From Streptomyces sp. SCSIO 75703 (lineage in GTDB: Bacteria; Actinomycetota; Actinomycetes; Streptomycetales; Streptomycetaceae): a stretch of 64,000 nucleotides of DNA. The stretch is taken from NCBI RefSeq assembly GCF_036607905.1, contig NZ_CP144555.1, forward strand, positions 4,836,001-4,900,000, read 5' to 3'. This document shows, piece after piece, positions 16,735-24,422 of this stretch (its first letter is position 1; each line of letters begins with the position of its first letter). The translations under genes were made by a program, and so were the position numbers. A model generated the notes under the pieces. That model was not told the DNA's origin. It made no database searches and saw nothing but the letters and a program-made list of their open reading frames with translations.

Positions 16735-17841
16735 TTACTTGAGGTCGTTCTCGGTGTAGAAGCCGCCGTCGACGAGGATCTTCCGGTAGTTGGACTTGTC
16801 GACGCTGACCGGCTGGAGCAGGTAGGCGGGGACGACCTTGGCACCGTTGTCATAGGACGTGGTGTCGTTGACCTCGGGCTTCTTGTCGTTCAGCAGCGCG
16901 TCGACCATGCCGGTGGCGACCTTGGCGAGCCGGCGCAGGTCCTTGTAGACGGTCTGCGTCTGCTCGCCCGCCACGATCGACTTGACCGAGGCGATCTCGG
17001 CGTCCTGCCCGGTGACGATCGGCATGGGCTTGCCGGCCGAGCCGTAGCCGTCCGACTTCAGGGCGGACAGGATGCCGATGGAGATGCCGTCGTAGGGGGA
17101 GAGGACCGCGTCCACCCGGGAGCTGCGGTAGCTCGACGTGAGCAGGTCGTCCATGCGCCTTTGCGCGGTGCCGCCGTCCCAGCGCAGGGTGGTCACCTGG
17201 TTCAGCGCGGTCTGCTGGGACCGGACGACCAGCCGGCCCTCGTCCAGGTGGGGCTTGAGGACGTTCATCGCGCCCTGGAAGAAGTACTTGGTGTTGTTGT
17301 CGTCGTTGGAGCCGGCGAACAGCTCGATGCTGAACGGGCCCTTCTCGCCCTTCTCCAGGCCGAGCTTGTCGACGATGTAGCCGCCCTGCAGCTCACCCAC
17401 CTTCTCGTTGTCGAAGGAGGCGTAGTAGTCGACCTCGGTGCCGAGGATCAGCCGGTCGTAGGAGACGACCGGGATGCCGGCGTCCTTCGCCTGCCGCATC
17501 ACGTTGTCGAGCGACTTGTTGTCGATGGCGGCGACGATCAGGGCCCTCACACCCTGGGTGATCATGTTCTCGATCTGGGAGACCTGCTGGTCCGGGTCGT
17601 CCTCGCCGTAGACCAGCCGGGTCTTGTACCCCTTGGCCTTCAGTTCCCTCTCGACGTTGGCACCGTCGGCGATCCAGCGTTCGGAGGACTTCGTCGGCAT
17701 GGCGATGCCGATGGTGGCGCCGTCCGCGCCCCCCTTGTCCCCCTCGCCGCCGCCCTCGCCGTTCTGGCCGCAGCCGGTCAGGGCGAGGGCGAGGGAGGCG
17801 GCCGAGGCGACGGCGGCGAGTGCGGCTCTGCGGTTGCGCAT
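16735..17841 (-). CDS. Sugar-binding lipoprotein of the ABC importer (ChvE/XylF type)
   Basis: A 368-residue periplasmic-binding-type I protein. The N-terminus is a lipoprotein signal with lipobox LALTGC. Family blocks include IGIAMPTKSSERW, SQIENMITQGVRALIVAAID, PVVSYDRLI and IVTGQDAE. ChvE/XylF homologues bind aldoses such as xylose, arabinose, galactose or glucose. Start candidates ATG 17850, 17847 and 17841 lie close together; AAGGAT sits best for 17841. A separate promoter is possible in the 185-bp gap upstream. Confidence 0.92.
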   Translation of the reverse strand: MRNRRAALAAVASAASLALALTGCGQNGEGGGEGDKGGADGATIGIAMPTKSSERWIADGANVERELKAKGYKTRLVYGEDDPDQQVSQIENMITQGVRALIVAAIDNKSLDNVMRQAKDAGIPVVSYDRLILGTEVDYYASFDNEKVGELQGGYIVDKLGLEKGEKGPFSIELFAGSNDDNNTKYFFQGAMNVLKPHLDEGRLVVRSQQTALNQVTTLRWDGGTAQRRMDDLLTSSYRSSRVDAVLSPYDGISIGILSALKSDGYGSAGKPMPIVTGQDAEIASVKSIVAGEQTQTVYKDLRRLAKVATGMVDALLNDKKPEVNDTTSYDNGAKVVPAYLLQPVSVDKSNYRKILVDGGFYTENDLK

Positions 17842-18026
17842 GGTCATCATCCTTGCTGTGGGTGCAGGGCTCGGGCGGGTGGTGCGGAACGCCGTGGTGC
17901 GTGAACTCCGGTGGCACGGAAGGCCGGTGGTGCGGGAGAACGGACCGCCGGGGCGGCCGGGGTGGAGCGGCCCAGAACAGGTGTGTGGGATTGTGCGCGA
18001 CTGTGTGGCCTTTTGTGAAGAGGGTT
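17842..18026 (-). promoter_or_regulatory. Probable internal promoter region before the ABC importer genes
   Basis: This 185-bp gap separates the U32-like gene from the binding-protein gene. Read on the minus strand it contains TTCACA, 18 nt, then CACAAT, a weak promoter-like pair, within an unusually T/A-rich stretch for this genome (about 17965-18040). It may give the importer its own transcript in addition to read-through from the dehydratase promoter. Confidence 0.35.
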
Positions 18027-19004
18027 TCAGGAACGTTGTGACGAGATCGCGAAGCGGCTGAGCGGTCCGGGCAGCCGCGAACCGAGCGGGGCCATCCCCC
18101 CGTCCGCGCCGTGCCGGGCCAGCAGGTCCAGGACCAGCCGCCCGCGCCGCACCCGCTCCCGCGCACTCGCCAGCGCGAGTTCCCGCAGGTGGGCGCCGTA
18201 CGGGTAGATCCCCGGCGCCTTGGCGAGGCCGAACTTGAGGTACACCGGGGCGGCGCGCCGGATCAGTTCGGCCACCTCGTACATGCGCACGTAGCCCCCG
18301 AGGTCGTCCGGCGCCTCGACGTAGAGGTCGACCGGCGCGGCCGAAACCCGCCGGATCTCCGTCAGGTGGCACAGCGTCAGATCGCTGGGCACGTTGACCG
18401 AGTCGGCGCCGAGCCGCTCGTACACCGCGTACGAGGCCGGGTTGACCGGCCCGACGAGCGCGGAGACCTTGAGCGTGGTGTCGGCGGGCAGGAGACCGGC
18501 CGCCCGCGCCCGGTGCAGCGTCCACAGCACGCCCTCGTCGGCGACGAGCAGGCACCGCACACCGAGGCCGGTGGCGCGGACCGCGTCCTCGACGCAGCCG
18601 GCGACCGCGTCGTGGCCCCGGGCTCGCGGACCGGCCCCGCCCGCGTCGGTGCGGGTGCCGGCACCGATGTCCCAGGTGCCGCGCGGCCCGGTGAACAGGC
18701 AGAGCTCGACGTCCCGTTCGGCCGTGGCGGCGACCATCTCGGCGATCTCGGCGTCGGTCAGCATCCACACGCCGCTGCCCTGGCTGATCCGGTGCACCGG
18801 CACCTCCAGCCGCGCGGACTCCTCCAGCACCGCCGCCAGCGCCTCGGGACCCTCGCAGGAGGGCACCTCGGTGCGCCAGCGGCCCCCGCCGGGGAAGGAG
18901 TGCGGCGAGGCGTCGGCGGGGTCGGGCGCGGGGGCGGCCAGGCCGAGGGCGGTGAGCACCGGCTCACCGGGCCGGCGGACGGCCGGGGGGGAAACGTCGG
19001 GCAC
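18027..19004 (-). CDS. Peptidase-U32-like TIM-barrel protein
   Basis: A 325-residue protein that looks like the U32 family, with the block RLGADSVNVPSDLTLCHLTEIRR followed by APVDLYVEAPDDLGGYVRMYEV. U32 members include collagenase-like proteins and RNA- or ubiquinone-hydroxylation factors. They need an Fe-S cluster with conserved cysteines, but only a few Cys are visible here and no cluster motif. GTG 19004 has GGAGGAG upstream. It lies between the dehydrogenase and the importer genes in a sugar-acid operon, so it may be a catabolic aldolase-like or binding protein rather than a peptidase. Confidence 0.5.
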   Translation of the reverse strand: MPDVSPPAVRRPGEPVLTALGLAAPAPDPADASPHSFPGGGRWRTEVPSCEGPEALAAVLEESARLEVPVHRISQGSGVWMLTDAEIAEMVAATAERDVELCLFTGPRGTWDIGAGTRTDAGGAGPRARGHDAVAGCVEDAVRATGLGVRCLLVADEGVLWTLHRARAAGLLPADTTLKVSALVGPVNPASYAVYERLGADSVNVPSDLTLCHLTEIRRVSAAPVDLYVEAPDDLGGYVRMYEVAELIRRAAPVYLKFGLAKAPGIYPYGAHLRELALASARERVRRGRLVLDLLARHGADGGMAPLGSRLPGPLSRFAISSQRS

Positions 19005-19078
19005 GTGGGCTCCTCCGGGGTAGGGGGGGCGGGGCAGGCGTGGCGGTGCCTGCGGGGGTGGGCAGGCGGGCGGGCGGC

Positions 19079-20083
19079 TCAGGGGCGCAGCAGGACCTTG
19101 CCGACGTCCGGGTGTCCGGAGCCGGCCAGGGCGATGGCCCGGGCGAACGCGGACAGCGGCACCTCGTGCGTGACCAGCGGCAGCGGGTCGAGCAGTCCGG
19201 CGGCGAACATCCGCACCGCGTGCGCCCAGGCGGCCGGCGGCGCCCCGAAGACGGTCCGCACCTCGAGCTGCCGGACCACCAGGTCGGTGGGGTCGAGGCC
19301 GTCGGCGCCCGGCGCCGGGATGCCGGTCAGCACCAGCCGGCCGCCCCGGCGTGGCAGCGCGGCGGCGGTGCGGGCCGCGTCGGCCGACCCGGCGGCCTCG
19401 ACCACCACGTCGAACCCGCCGGGCAGTTCGCCGCCCCGGGTACGGAAGCCGGTCGCGCCGAAACGCCGGGCCGGCCCCTCCCGCTCCCGGCCGGTGCCGA
19501 CCACCAGCAACTCCGCCGGGGACGCGGCCCGCAGGAACTGCACCGCGAGCATGCCGAGCGTCCCGGTGCCGACCACGGCGACCCGTTCACCGGGCCGGAC
19601 CCGCGCCTTCAGCGCGGCGGCGGCGACACAGGCGGCCGGCTCCAGCAGGGCGGCGGCGGTGAGGTCGGCGCCCTCGGGCAGCACGTGCAGCAGCCGGGCC
19701 GGCAGGGTCAGCGTCGGCGCCATGGCCCCGGGCCGGGTGAACCCGGTCTCCTCGTACCCGGCGTCGCACAGCGTGGTCTCGCCCGCGTGGCAGCGGTCGC
19801 ACACCTGGCAGTTGCGGAAGCCCTCGCCGACCACCGCGCGCCCGGCCAGGGACGCCGGTGCCCCGGGGCCGACCCGCTCCACCGTGCCGGACCACTCGTG
19901 CCCGGGGACCAGGGGGTAACGGACGTACCCCTCGGGCCGGTTGCCCTCGTAGACCTCGCGGTCGCTGCCGCAGATCCCGACGGCGTGCACCCGCACCAGC
20001 GCCTCGCCGGGACCGGGCTCGCGCGGGGTGTGCGGGGCCGCGCGGTGGCGCCCCGGCGCCTCGATAACGATCTCGGTGCTCAT
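19079..20083 (-). CDS. Zinc-dependent medium-chain dehydrogenase
   Basis: A 334-residue MDR-family oxidoreductase. Catalytic zinc ligands are in GICGSD and GHEWSG; the structural zinc lobe has four cysteines in CQVCDRCHAGETTLC; the cofactor fold has GTGTLGMLAVQF. Such enzymes oxidise sugars, sugar acids or polyols with NAD(P). The ATG overlaps the stop of the dehydratase gene by 4 bp (ATGA), which points to one pathway. It could act before the lactonase or on the keto-deoxy acid made by the dehydratase; sequence alone does not decide. Confidence 0.9.
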   Translation of the reverse strand: MSTEIVIEAPGRHRAAPHTPREPGPGEALVRVHAVGICGSDREVYEGNRPEGYVRYPLVPGHEWSGTVERVGPGAPASLAGRAVVGEGFRNCQVCDRCHAGETTLCDAGYEETGFTRPGAMAPTLTLPARLLHVLPEGADLTAAALLEPAACVAAAALKARVRPGERVAVVGTGTLGMLAVQFLRAASPAELLVVGTGREREGPARRFGATGFRTRGGELPGGFDVVVEAAGSADAARTAAALPRRGGRLVLTGIPAPGADGLDPTDLVVRQLEVRTVFGAPPAAWAHAVRMFAAGLLDPLPLVTHEVPLSAFARAIALAGSGHPDVGKVLLRP

Positions 20084-21246
20084 GCGCCGCGCTCCCGGGG
20101 CCGGCGCTGCTCCCAGCCGTCGGCCCACAGGTCGAACCGGGCCTGCTGCTGGGGGAAGGCGTCCGCCGCGTCGGTGTCCAGCTCCACGCCGAGACCGGGG
20201 GCTTCGGGGAGGGCGAAGCAGCCGTCCGCCGGGTCCACCCGCGGGGCGCCCCGGACGACCGCGGAGATCTCCGCGTCGGCGAAGTCGTTGAAGTGCTCCA
20301 GGATCTTGAAGTTGGGGGTGGCGAAGCCGAGGTGGAGGCCGGCGGCGGTCAGGACGGACCCACCGACGTTGTGCGGGGCGACGAGCATGTAGTGCGTCTC
20401 GGCGGTGGCGGCGAGCTTGCGGGCCTCCCAGATACCGCCGATGTGCCCCACGTCGGGCTGGATGATGTCGGCGGCCTGGCTCTCGAACAGCTCGCGGAAC
20501 TCGATGCGGTCGTGGACGCGTTCGCCGGTGGCGACCGGGATGTCGACCTTGGCGGCGACCTTCTCCAGCGCCTTGAGGTTCTCCGGCGGGACCGGCTCCT
20601 CCAGCCAGGCCGGGCGGAACGGCGCCAGTTCCCGGGCCAGCCGCACGGCGGTGGAGGGGGAGAAGCGGCCGTGCATCTCCAGCATCAGCTCGGTCGCGGG
20701 GCCGATGGCGTCCCGTACGGCCTCGATCAACGAGACGGCGTACAGGGTCTGTTCGTGGTCCAGCTCGTAGTGGCCGGTGCCGAAGGGGTCGATCTTCAGC
20801 GCCCGGTATCCGCGCTCGACCACCCGCCGGGCGGCCTCGTGGTACGCCTGGGGGGTCCGCTCGGTGGTGTACCAGCCGTTCGCGTACGCCATGACCCGGT
20901 CGGTGACCTTCCCGCCGAGCAACTGCCAGACGGGGACGCCGAGGGCCTTGCCCTTGATGTCCCAGCAGGCCATCTCGACCACGGCGATGCCGGACATCAC
21001 GATCTCCCCGGCCCGGCCGAAGTCCCCGTACTTCATGCGGCGGACCAGGTCCTCGACGGCGAACGGGTCGGAGCCGGCGATGTGGTTGGCCTCCGCCTCC
21101 CGCAGATAGCCGAGCAGGGCGTCGGTGTGCCCGAGCATCCGGGTCTCCCCGACCCCCGTGACCCCCTCGTCGGTGTGCACCTGGACGTAGGTCAGGTTCC
21201 GCCACGGCGTCCCGACCACGTGTGTGCTGATTCCGGTGATGCGCAC
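20080..21246 (-). CDS. Enolase-superfamily sugar-acid dehydratase (mandelate racemase subgroup)
   Basis: A 388-residue member of the mandelate racemase/galactonate dehydratase group. The barrel shows ALKIDPFG (catalytic Lys region), metal ligands in LEMHGRFSP, WLEEPVPPEN and ATGERVHD, then IIQPDVGHIGG and the catalytic His in APHNVGG. The His in EMHGR is typical of galactonate/arabinonate-type dehydratases. The product would be a 2-keto-3-deoxy sugar acid. GTG 21246 follows AAGGG at some distance. It is first in the minus-strand operon; a promoter and inverted repeat precede it. Confidence 0.9.
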   Translation of the reverse strand: MRITGISTHVVGTPWRNLTYVQVHTDEGVTGVGETRMLGHTDALLGYLREAEANHIAGSDPFAVEDLVRRMKYGDFGRAGEIVMSGIAVVEMACWDIKGKALGVPVWQLLGGKVTDRVMAYANGWYTTERTPQAYHEAARRVVERGYRALKIDPFGTGHYELDHEQTLYAVSLIEAVRDAIGPATELMLEMHGRFSPSTAVRLARELAPFRPAWLEEPVPPENLKALEKVAAKVDIPVATGERVHDRIEFRELFESQAADIIQPDVGHIGGIWEARKLAATAETHYMLVAPHNVGGSVLTAAGLHLGFATPNFKILEHFNDFADAEISAVVRGAPRVDPADGCFALPEAPGLGVELDTDAADAFPQQQARFDLWADGWEQRRPRERGA

Positions 21247-21265
21247 GGCGGCAGCCCTTCCCGGT

Positions 21266-21293
21266 GTTCGAGATTTCGGCACTCGTTCGAAAT
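21266..21293. promoter_or_regulatory. Operator-like repeats before the dehydratase operon
   Basis: An inverted repeat, ATTTCG (21273-21278) and CGAAAT (21288-21293), overlaps two direct copies of GTTCGARA (21266-21273 and 21285-21292, spaced 19 bp). It sits just downstream of the -10 box on the minus strand, where a repressor would block transcription. An IclR-type repressor, such as the one at the left end of the window, is a reasonable candidate. Confidence 0.55.
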
Positions 21294-21302
21294 GCTGGCG
21301 AG

Positions 21303-21332
21303 ACAGTAAGGAGGGCGCGGTCGGGGTGTCAA
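21303..21332 (-). promoter_or_regulatory. Promoter of the dehydratase-dehydrogenase operon
   Basis: On the minus strand TTGACA (21332-21327) and TACTGT (21308-21303) are separated by 18 nt. This is one of the best sigma-70-like promoters in the window. Transcription would start near 21296, at the edge of the operator repeats. Confidence 0.65.
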
Positions 21333-21471
21333 CGGGTCGGACACATAACGGTTTCGGCAGTTTCGCCAGCATGCGCAGGGGTGCCGGGGAAGAGGCGTGC
21401 CCGCTTTCCCACACAACCTTCACAGGGATGTCTAGGAACCCCACCCGTCCGGAACCTAGCCTTCCCGCGTC

Positions 21472-22314
21472 ATGGACTACTGCCAACCGTGCCGACGGCA
21501 CCTCAACGGCGCCCTCGCCTGCCCGGGGTGCGGCACCCAGGTCGAACAGCCCACCGCTGTCGGCGCGTTCGCCGCTCCGGGCGAGGAGCGCGCGTCCGGC
21601 GGCGCCGGGGGCCCCGGTGACGCCGACGGGGCGGGGGAGCCACCGGGCGCCCCCCGGCCACCGCGCCCCGCGCGGGACGGCGGGGGTGACGAGGGCGGCG
21701 GCGCCGCCGGCGGCCATCCGGGCGAAGACCCCGGCGGTGGCGTCACGGACCGCCCCGACGCCGGCCGTCCCGAGGGCGACCGGCCCGGCCGCCGTCGGGA
21801 CCGCAGGGCCGCCGCGCACCGCCGGCGCAGACGCCGGACCCTGCTGATCACCACCGGCTTCGTCCTGGCAGCCGGGGGACTGAGCCTCGCCGAACTCGGC
21901 GTCGACGGACCGGAAAGCACCCCGGCGCCCGCCTCCGTCGGGGACGGGACGGCCGACGGCGGGACCTCCCGGGAGGCCGGCGACCCGGCCCTGCCCGCCG
22001 CCGACCGGCACACCGCGGACCCCTCCGGCGTCCCCTCGCCCACCGCGTCCGCCTCCGCCTCGGCCTCCCCGTCGGAGTCGGCCTCCGGCCCGGCGGACCC
22101 GTCCCCCGGGGCCGGCGCCTCCGAGACACCGCCGAAGGCCCCGGACACCGAGGAGGCGACGGACGCCCCGCCCCCGCCCCCCGGCTCGGACCCGCAGCCG
22201 CCTCCCCGCACCACGCCGGATCCCCCGGCCGTCACGAGCACGCCCCCGGCCCCGCCCCCGCCGTCCCCCGCCCCCTCGGAGACCTGCGACCGCTTCCTGT
22301 GGTGGTGCGCCTAG
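21472..22314 (+). CDS. SCO2400-family zinc-ribbon membrane protein
   Basis: A 280-residue protein that starts MDYCQPCRRHLNG and has a second CPGCG pair, making an N-terminal C4 zinc ribbon. A charged low-complexity segment leads to one transmembrane helix (TLLITTGFVLAAGGLSLAEL, about residues 123-142). The rest is a Ser/Pro/Ala-rich tail ending in CDRFLWWCA. It matches the streptomycete SCO2400 family, of unknown function. Its TAG stop is the first part of a repeated hairpin element. Confidence 0.85.
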   Translation: MDYCQPCRRHLNGALACPGCGTQVEQPTAVGAFAAPGEERASGGAGGPGDADGAGEPPGAPRPPRPARDGGGDEGGGAAGGHPGEDPGGGVTDRPDAGRPEGDRPGRRRDRRAAAHRRRRRRTLLITTGFVLAAGGLSLAELGVDGPESTPAPASVGDGTADGGTSREAGDPALPAADRHTADPSGVPSPTASASASASPSESASGPADPSPGAGASETPPKAPDTEEATDAPPPPPGSDPQPPPRTTPDPPAVTSTPPAPPPPSPAPSETCDRFLWWCA

Positions 22315-22474
22315 GGTCTTTCGTTGGGATCAGGCCGGATCAGGGAGGGGAGTCCGGTGCCGTGCAGCGCAAGGCGGAGGGGGGCGGCAGGGCGGGGCCC
22401 TCACAATCGACGAGAACGCGGCGAGGCGCGGTGCCGGGCCCCGCGAGCCCGGCCTGGTCTCAACGAAAGACCCC
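22312..22474. repeat. Dispersed 3'-end hairpin repeat, copy 1 (long form)
   Basis: The left arm (22312-22338) starts at the TAG stop of the SCO2400-like gene and contains GGTCTTTCGTTG then ATCAGGCCGG. The right arm (22449-22474) is its near-perfect inverse, CCGGCCTGGTCTCAACGAAA then GACC. About 110 bp lie between the arms. The same arm recurs at 40734-40760 and, more diverged, at 48554-48580. It lies between convergent genes and may end transcription in both directions. Confidence 0.75.
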
Positions 22475-22526
22475 AGGGCACGCCCCGGCGGGAGCGCTCC
22501 GGCCGGCCCGGCCCCGGGTCCCCCGC

Positions 22527-22970
22527 TCAGTCCGCCACGATGCGCCGCAGCGCGTCGCGCAGGGCGACCCGTTCCTCCTCCGACAGGCCCGCGAGCGGCT
22601 CGCGGGCGAAGTGCAGCGACTCCCGCAGTCCCCGCGCCACCCGGCGCCCCTCCGGCGTGGCCGCCGCGAGCTTGACCCGCCGGTCGCCGGGGTCCGTCAG
22701 CCGCTCCACCAGCCCCCGCGCCTCCAGCCGGTCCACGATCCCGGTCACGTTCGACGGCTCGCACCGCAGCTTCCGCGCCAGTCGCCGCATCGGCAGCGGC
22801 TCCAGCGAGAGCAGGCTCAGCAGCTTGGCCTGCGCCCCGGTGAGCGCGCGCTCCGCCGCCGCCTCCTCGTAGTCGGCGTGGAAGCGGGCCACGACCTCGC
22901 CGATCAGCTCCACGACCTCCAGGGTGAGGGCGTCGGGGCGGCGGGCGGTGCTGCGCTCGGGAGAAGGCAT
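22527..22970 (-). CDS. MarR-family transcriptional regulator
   Basis: A 147-residue winged-helix regulator. The recognition helix region is MRRLARKLRCEPSNVTGIVDRLEARGLVERL and the wing is DPGDRRVKLAAATPEGRRV. A single Cys lies in the recognition region, and the N-terminal OhrR redox Cys is absent. It is divergent from the NADP-dependent oxidoreductase at 23102, and palindromic sequence lies between, so it probably represses itself and that gene in response to a small lipophilic or electrophilic compound. Confidence 0.9.
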   Translation of the reverse strand: MPSPERSTARRPDALTLEVVELIGEVVARFHADYEEAAAERALTGAQAKLLSLLSLEPLPMRRLARKLRCEPSNVTGIVDRLEARGLVERLTDPGDRRVKLAAATPEGRRVARGLRESLHFAREPLAGLSEEERVALRDALRRIVAD

Positions 22971-22992
22971 GGGGTCCAGGGTACCCAGGTGT

Positions 22993-23032
22993 TTGACAAC
23001 CTGAAATGTTCAGCCGCATGGTTGTTTCAGGT
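22993..23032. promoter_or_regulatory. MarR operator and divergent promoter region
   Basis: ACCTGAAA (22999-23006) and TTTCAGGT (23025-23032) form an inverted repeat, and CAACC/GGTTG pairs lie inside it. TTGACA at 22993-22998 overlaps the left arm. The region is A/T-rich compared with its surroundings and sits between the divergent MarR and oxidoreductase genes. Confidence 0.6.
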
Positions 23033-23101
23033 AGTGAAGCATTCGCGGCCGGAGCCGAGCGCCGGCCCGCGGACGCGACCCCCGTGCGGAAAGGCGCCCC
23101 G

Positions 23102-24124
23102 ATGACCGACTCCCCCTCCCTCCCCGCCGTCAACCGTGAATGGCACCTCGTCAGCCGTCCGGTCGGCTGGCCCGAGCCGGAGGACTTCGCCCTGGTCGAG
23201 GCGGAGGTGCCCGTCCCCGCCGAGGGCCAGGTGCTGGTCCGCAACCGGTACCTCTCGGTCGACCCCTACATGCGCGGCCGCATGAGCGCCGCGAAGTCCT
23301 ACGTCGCCCCCTTCGAACTGGGCAAGGCGATGCAGGGCGGCGCCGTCGGCGAGGTCGTCGCCTCCGCGGCGGAGGGCTTCGCGCCCGGCGACCACGTGCT
23401 GCACTTCCTCGGCTGGCGCGAGTACGCCGTCCTGGACGCCCGGCACGCCGTCCGCGTCGACCCGGACGCGGCCCCGCTCTCCACCTACCTCGGCGTGCTC
23501 GGCATGACCGGCCTGACCGCCTACGCGGGACTGCTGCGGGTGGCCGCGCTCCGCGAGGGCGACACCGTCTTCGTCTCCGGCGCGGCCGGCGCCGTCGGCG
23601 GCCAGGTCGGCCAGATCGCCCGGCTGAAGGGCGCCTCCCGGGTCGTCGGCTCGGCCGGCTCCGACGCCAAGGTGCGGCTGCTCCTGGACGAGTACGGCTT
23701 CGACGCCGCCTTCAACTACAAGGACGCCCCGGTGGCCGAGCAACTGCGCTCCGCCGCCCCCGACGGCGTGGACGTGTACTTCGACAACGTGGGCGGCGAC
23801 CACCTGGAGGCGGCCATCGGCCGGCTCAACCGGGGCGGCCGGATCGCGGTCTGCGGCATGATCTCGGTCTACAACGCCACCGAGCCCGCCCCCGGCCCGC
23901 GCAACCTCGCCCGCCTCATCCAGACCCGCGGCCGGATCGAGGGCTTCCTCGTCGGCGACCACGAGGACCTGCGGCCCCGGTTCGTCGAGGAGGTCGGCGC
24001 CTGGGTCCGCTCCGGTGAGCTGAAGTACCACGAGACGGTGGTCGAGGGCGTCGGGAACACCCTCGACGCCTTCCTCGGCGTCCTGCGCGGGGACAACACC
24101 GGCAAGATGATCGTCGCGGTCTGA
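23102..24124 (+). CDS. NADP-dependent enone/alkenal reductase (PTGR/CurA type, MDR family)
   Basis: A 340-residue zinc-free medium-chain reductase. SVDPYMRGRM near residue 60, LGMTGLTAYAGL, the cofactor motif SGAAGAVGGQVGQIAR and VDVYFDNVGGDHLEAA are hallmarks of the leukotriene B4 dehydrogenase/CurA group. These enzymes reduce the C=C bond of alpha,beta-unsaturated ketones and aldehydes with NADPH, which detoxifies electrophiles. The ATG has GGAAAGG upstream. It is probably controlled by the divergent MarR regulator. Confidence 0.92.
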   Translation: MTDSPSLPAVNREWHLVSRPVGWPEPEDFALVEAEVPVPAEGQVLVRNRYLSVDPYMRGRMSAAKSYVAPFELGKAMQGGAVGEVVASAAEGFAPGDHVLHFLGWREYAVLDARHAVRVDPDAAPLSTYLGVLGMTGLTAYAGLLRVAALREGDTVFVSGAAGAVGGQVGQIARLKGASRVVGSAGSDAKVRLLLDEYGFDAAFNYKDAPVAEQLRSAAPDGVDVYFDNVGGDHLEAAIGRLNRGGRIAVCGMISVYNATEPAPGPRNLARLIQTRGRIEGFLVGDHEDLRPRFVEEVGAWVRSGELKYHETVVEGVGNTLDAFLGVLRGDNTGKMIVAV

Positions 24125-24155
24125 CCCGGCCCGTCCAGAGCGAGCGGGTCCCCAC

Positions 24156-24245
24156 GGGGCCTACCGGGCCTGCGGGGCCTGCGGGGCTCACGGGGTCTGC
24201 GAGGCCCACCGGGCCCACCGGGCCCACCGGGCCCACCGGGCTCGC
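24156..24245. repeat. Ten tandem 9-bp repeats
   Basis: Ten consecutive units of the pattern GGGGCCTRC/CGGGCCCAC run without a break. Units 7-9 are identical (CGGGCCCAC). It lies just after the stop of the reductase gene and outside coding sequence. In one minus-strand frame it would read as Gly-Pro-Val repeats, but no start and ribosome site support a gene. Confidence 0.85.
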
Positions 24246-24330
24246 CCGGAGGGCTCGGTGGGGCCCGGATGCCGGGCCCGGGGTCTCCGTGTCCGCCGGC
24301 CCCGCGCGCCCGCGCCGCGCCCCGCACCCC

Positions 24331-24359
24331 TTCCCGGGTGTTCCGCGATGCGGTAACGT
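24331..24359 (+). promoter_or_regulatory. Probable promoter of the ohr gene
   Basis: TTCCCG (24331-24336), 17 nt, TAACGT (24354-24359). A leader of about 57 nt would follow. No OhrR-type operator was recognised. Confidence 0.4.
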
Positions 24360-24422
24360 CTTTCCGAAATCCGTCGTGGTCGTGGGCGCGAGTCACGGCG
24401 GACCGAGGAGGAAGACACCCGC

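Noticed and set aside
22527..22970. OhrR, the regulator of ohr
   Set aside because: The N-terminal redox Cys of OhrR is missing, and a reductase gene, not ohr, is the divergent partner.
24156..24245. CRISPR array
   Set aside because: The units are adjacent 9-mers without spacers.
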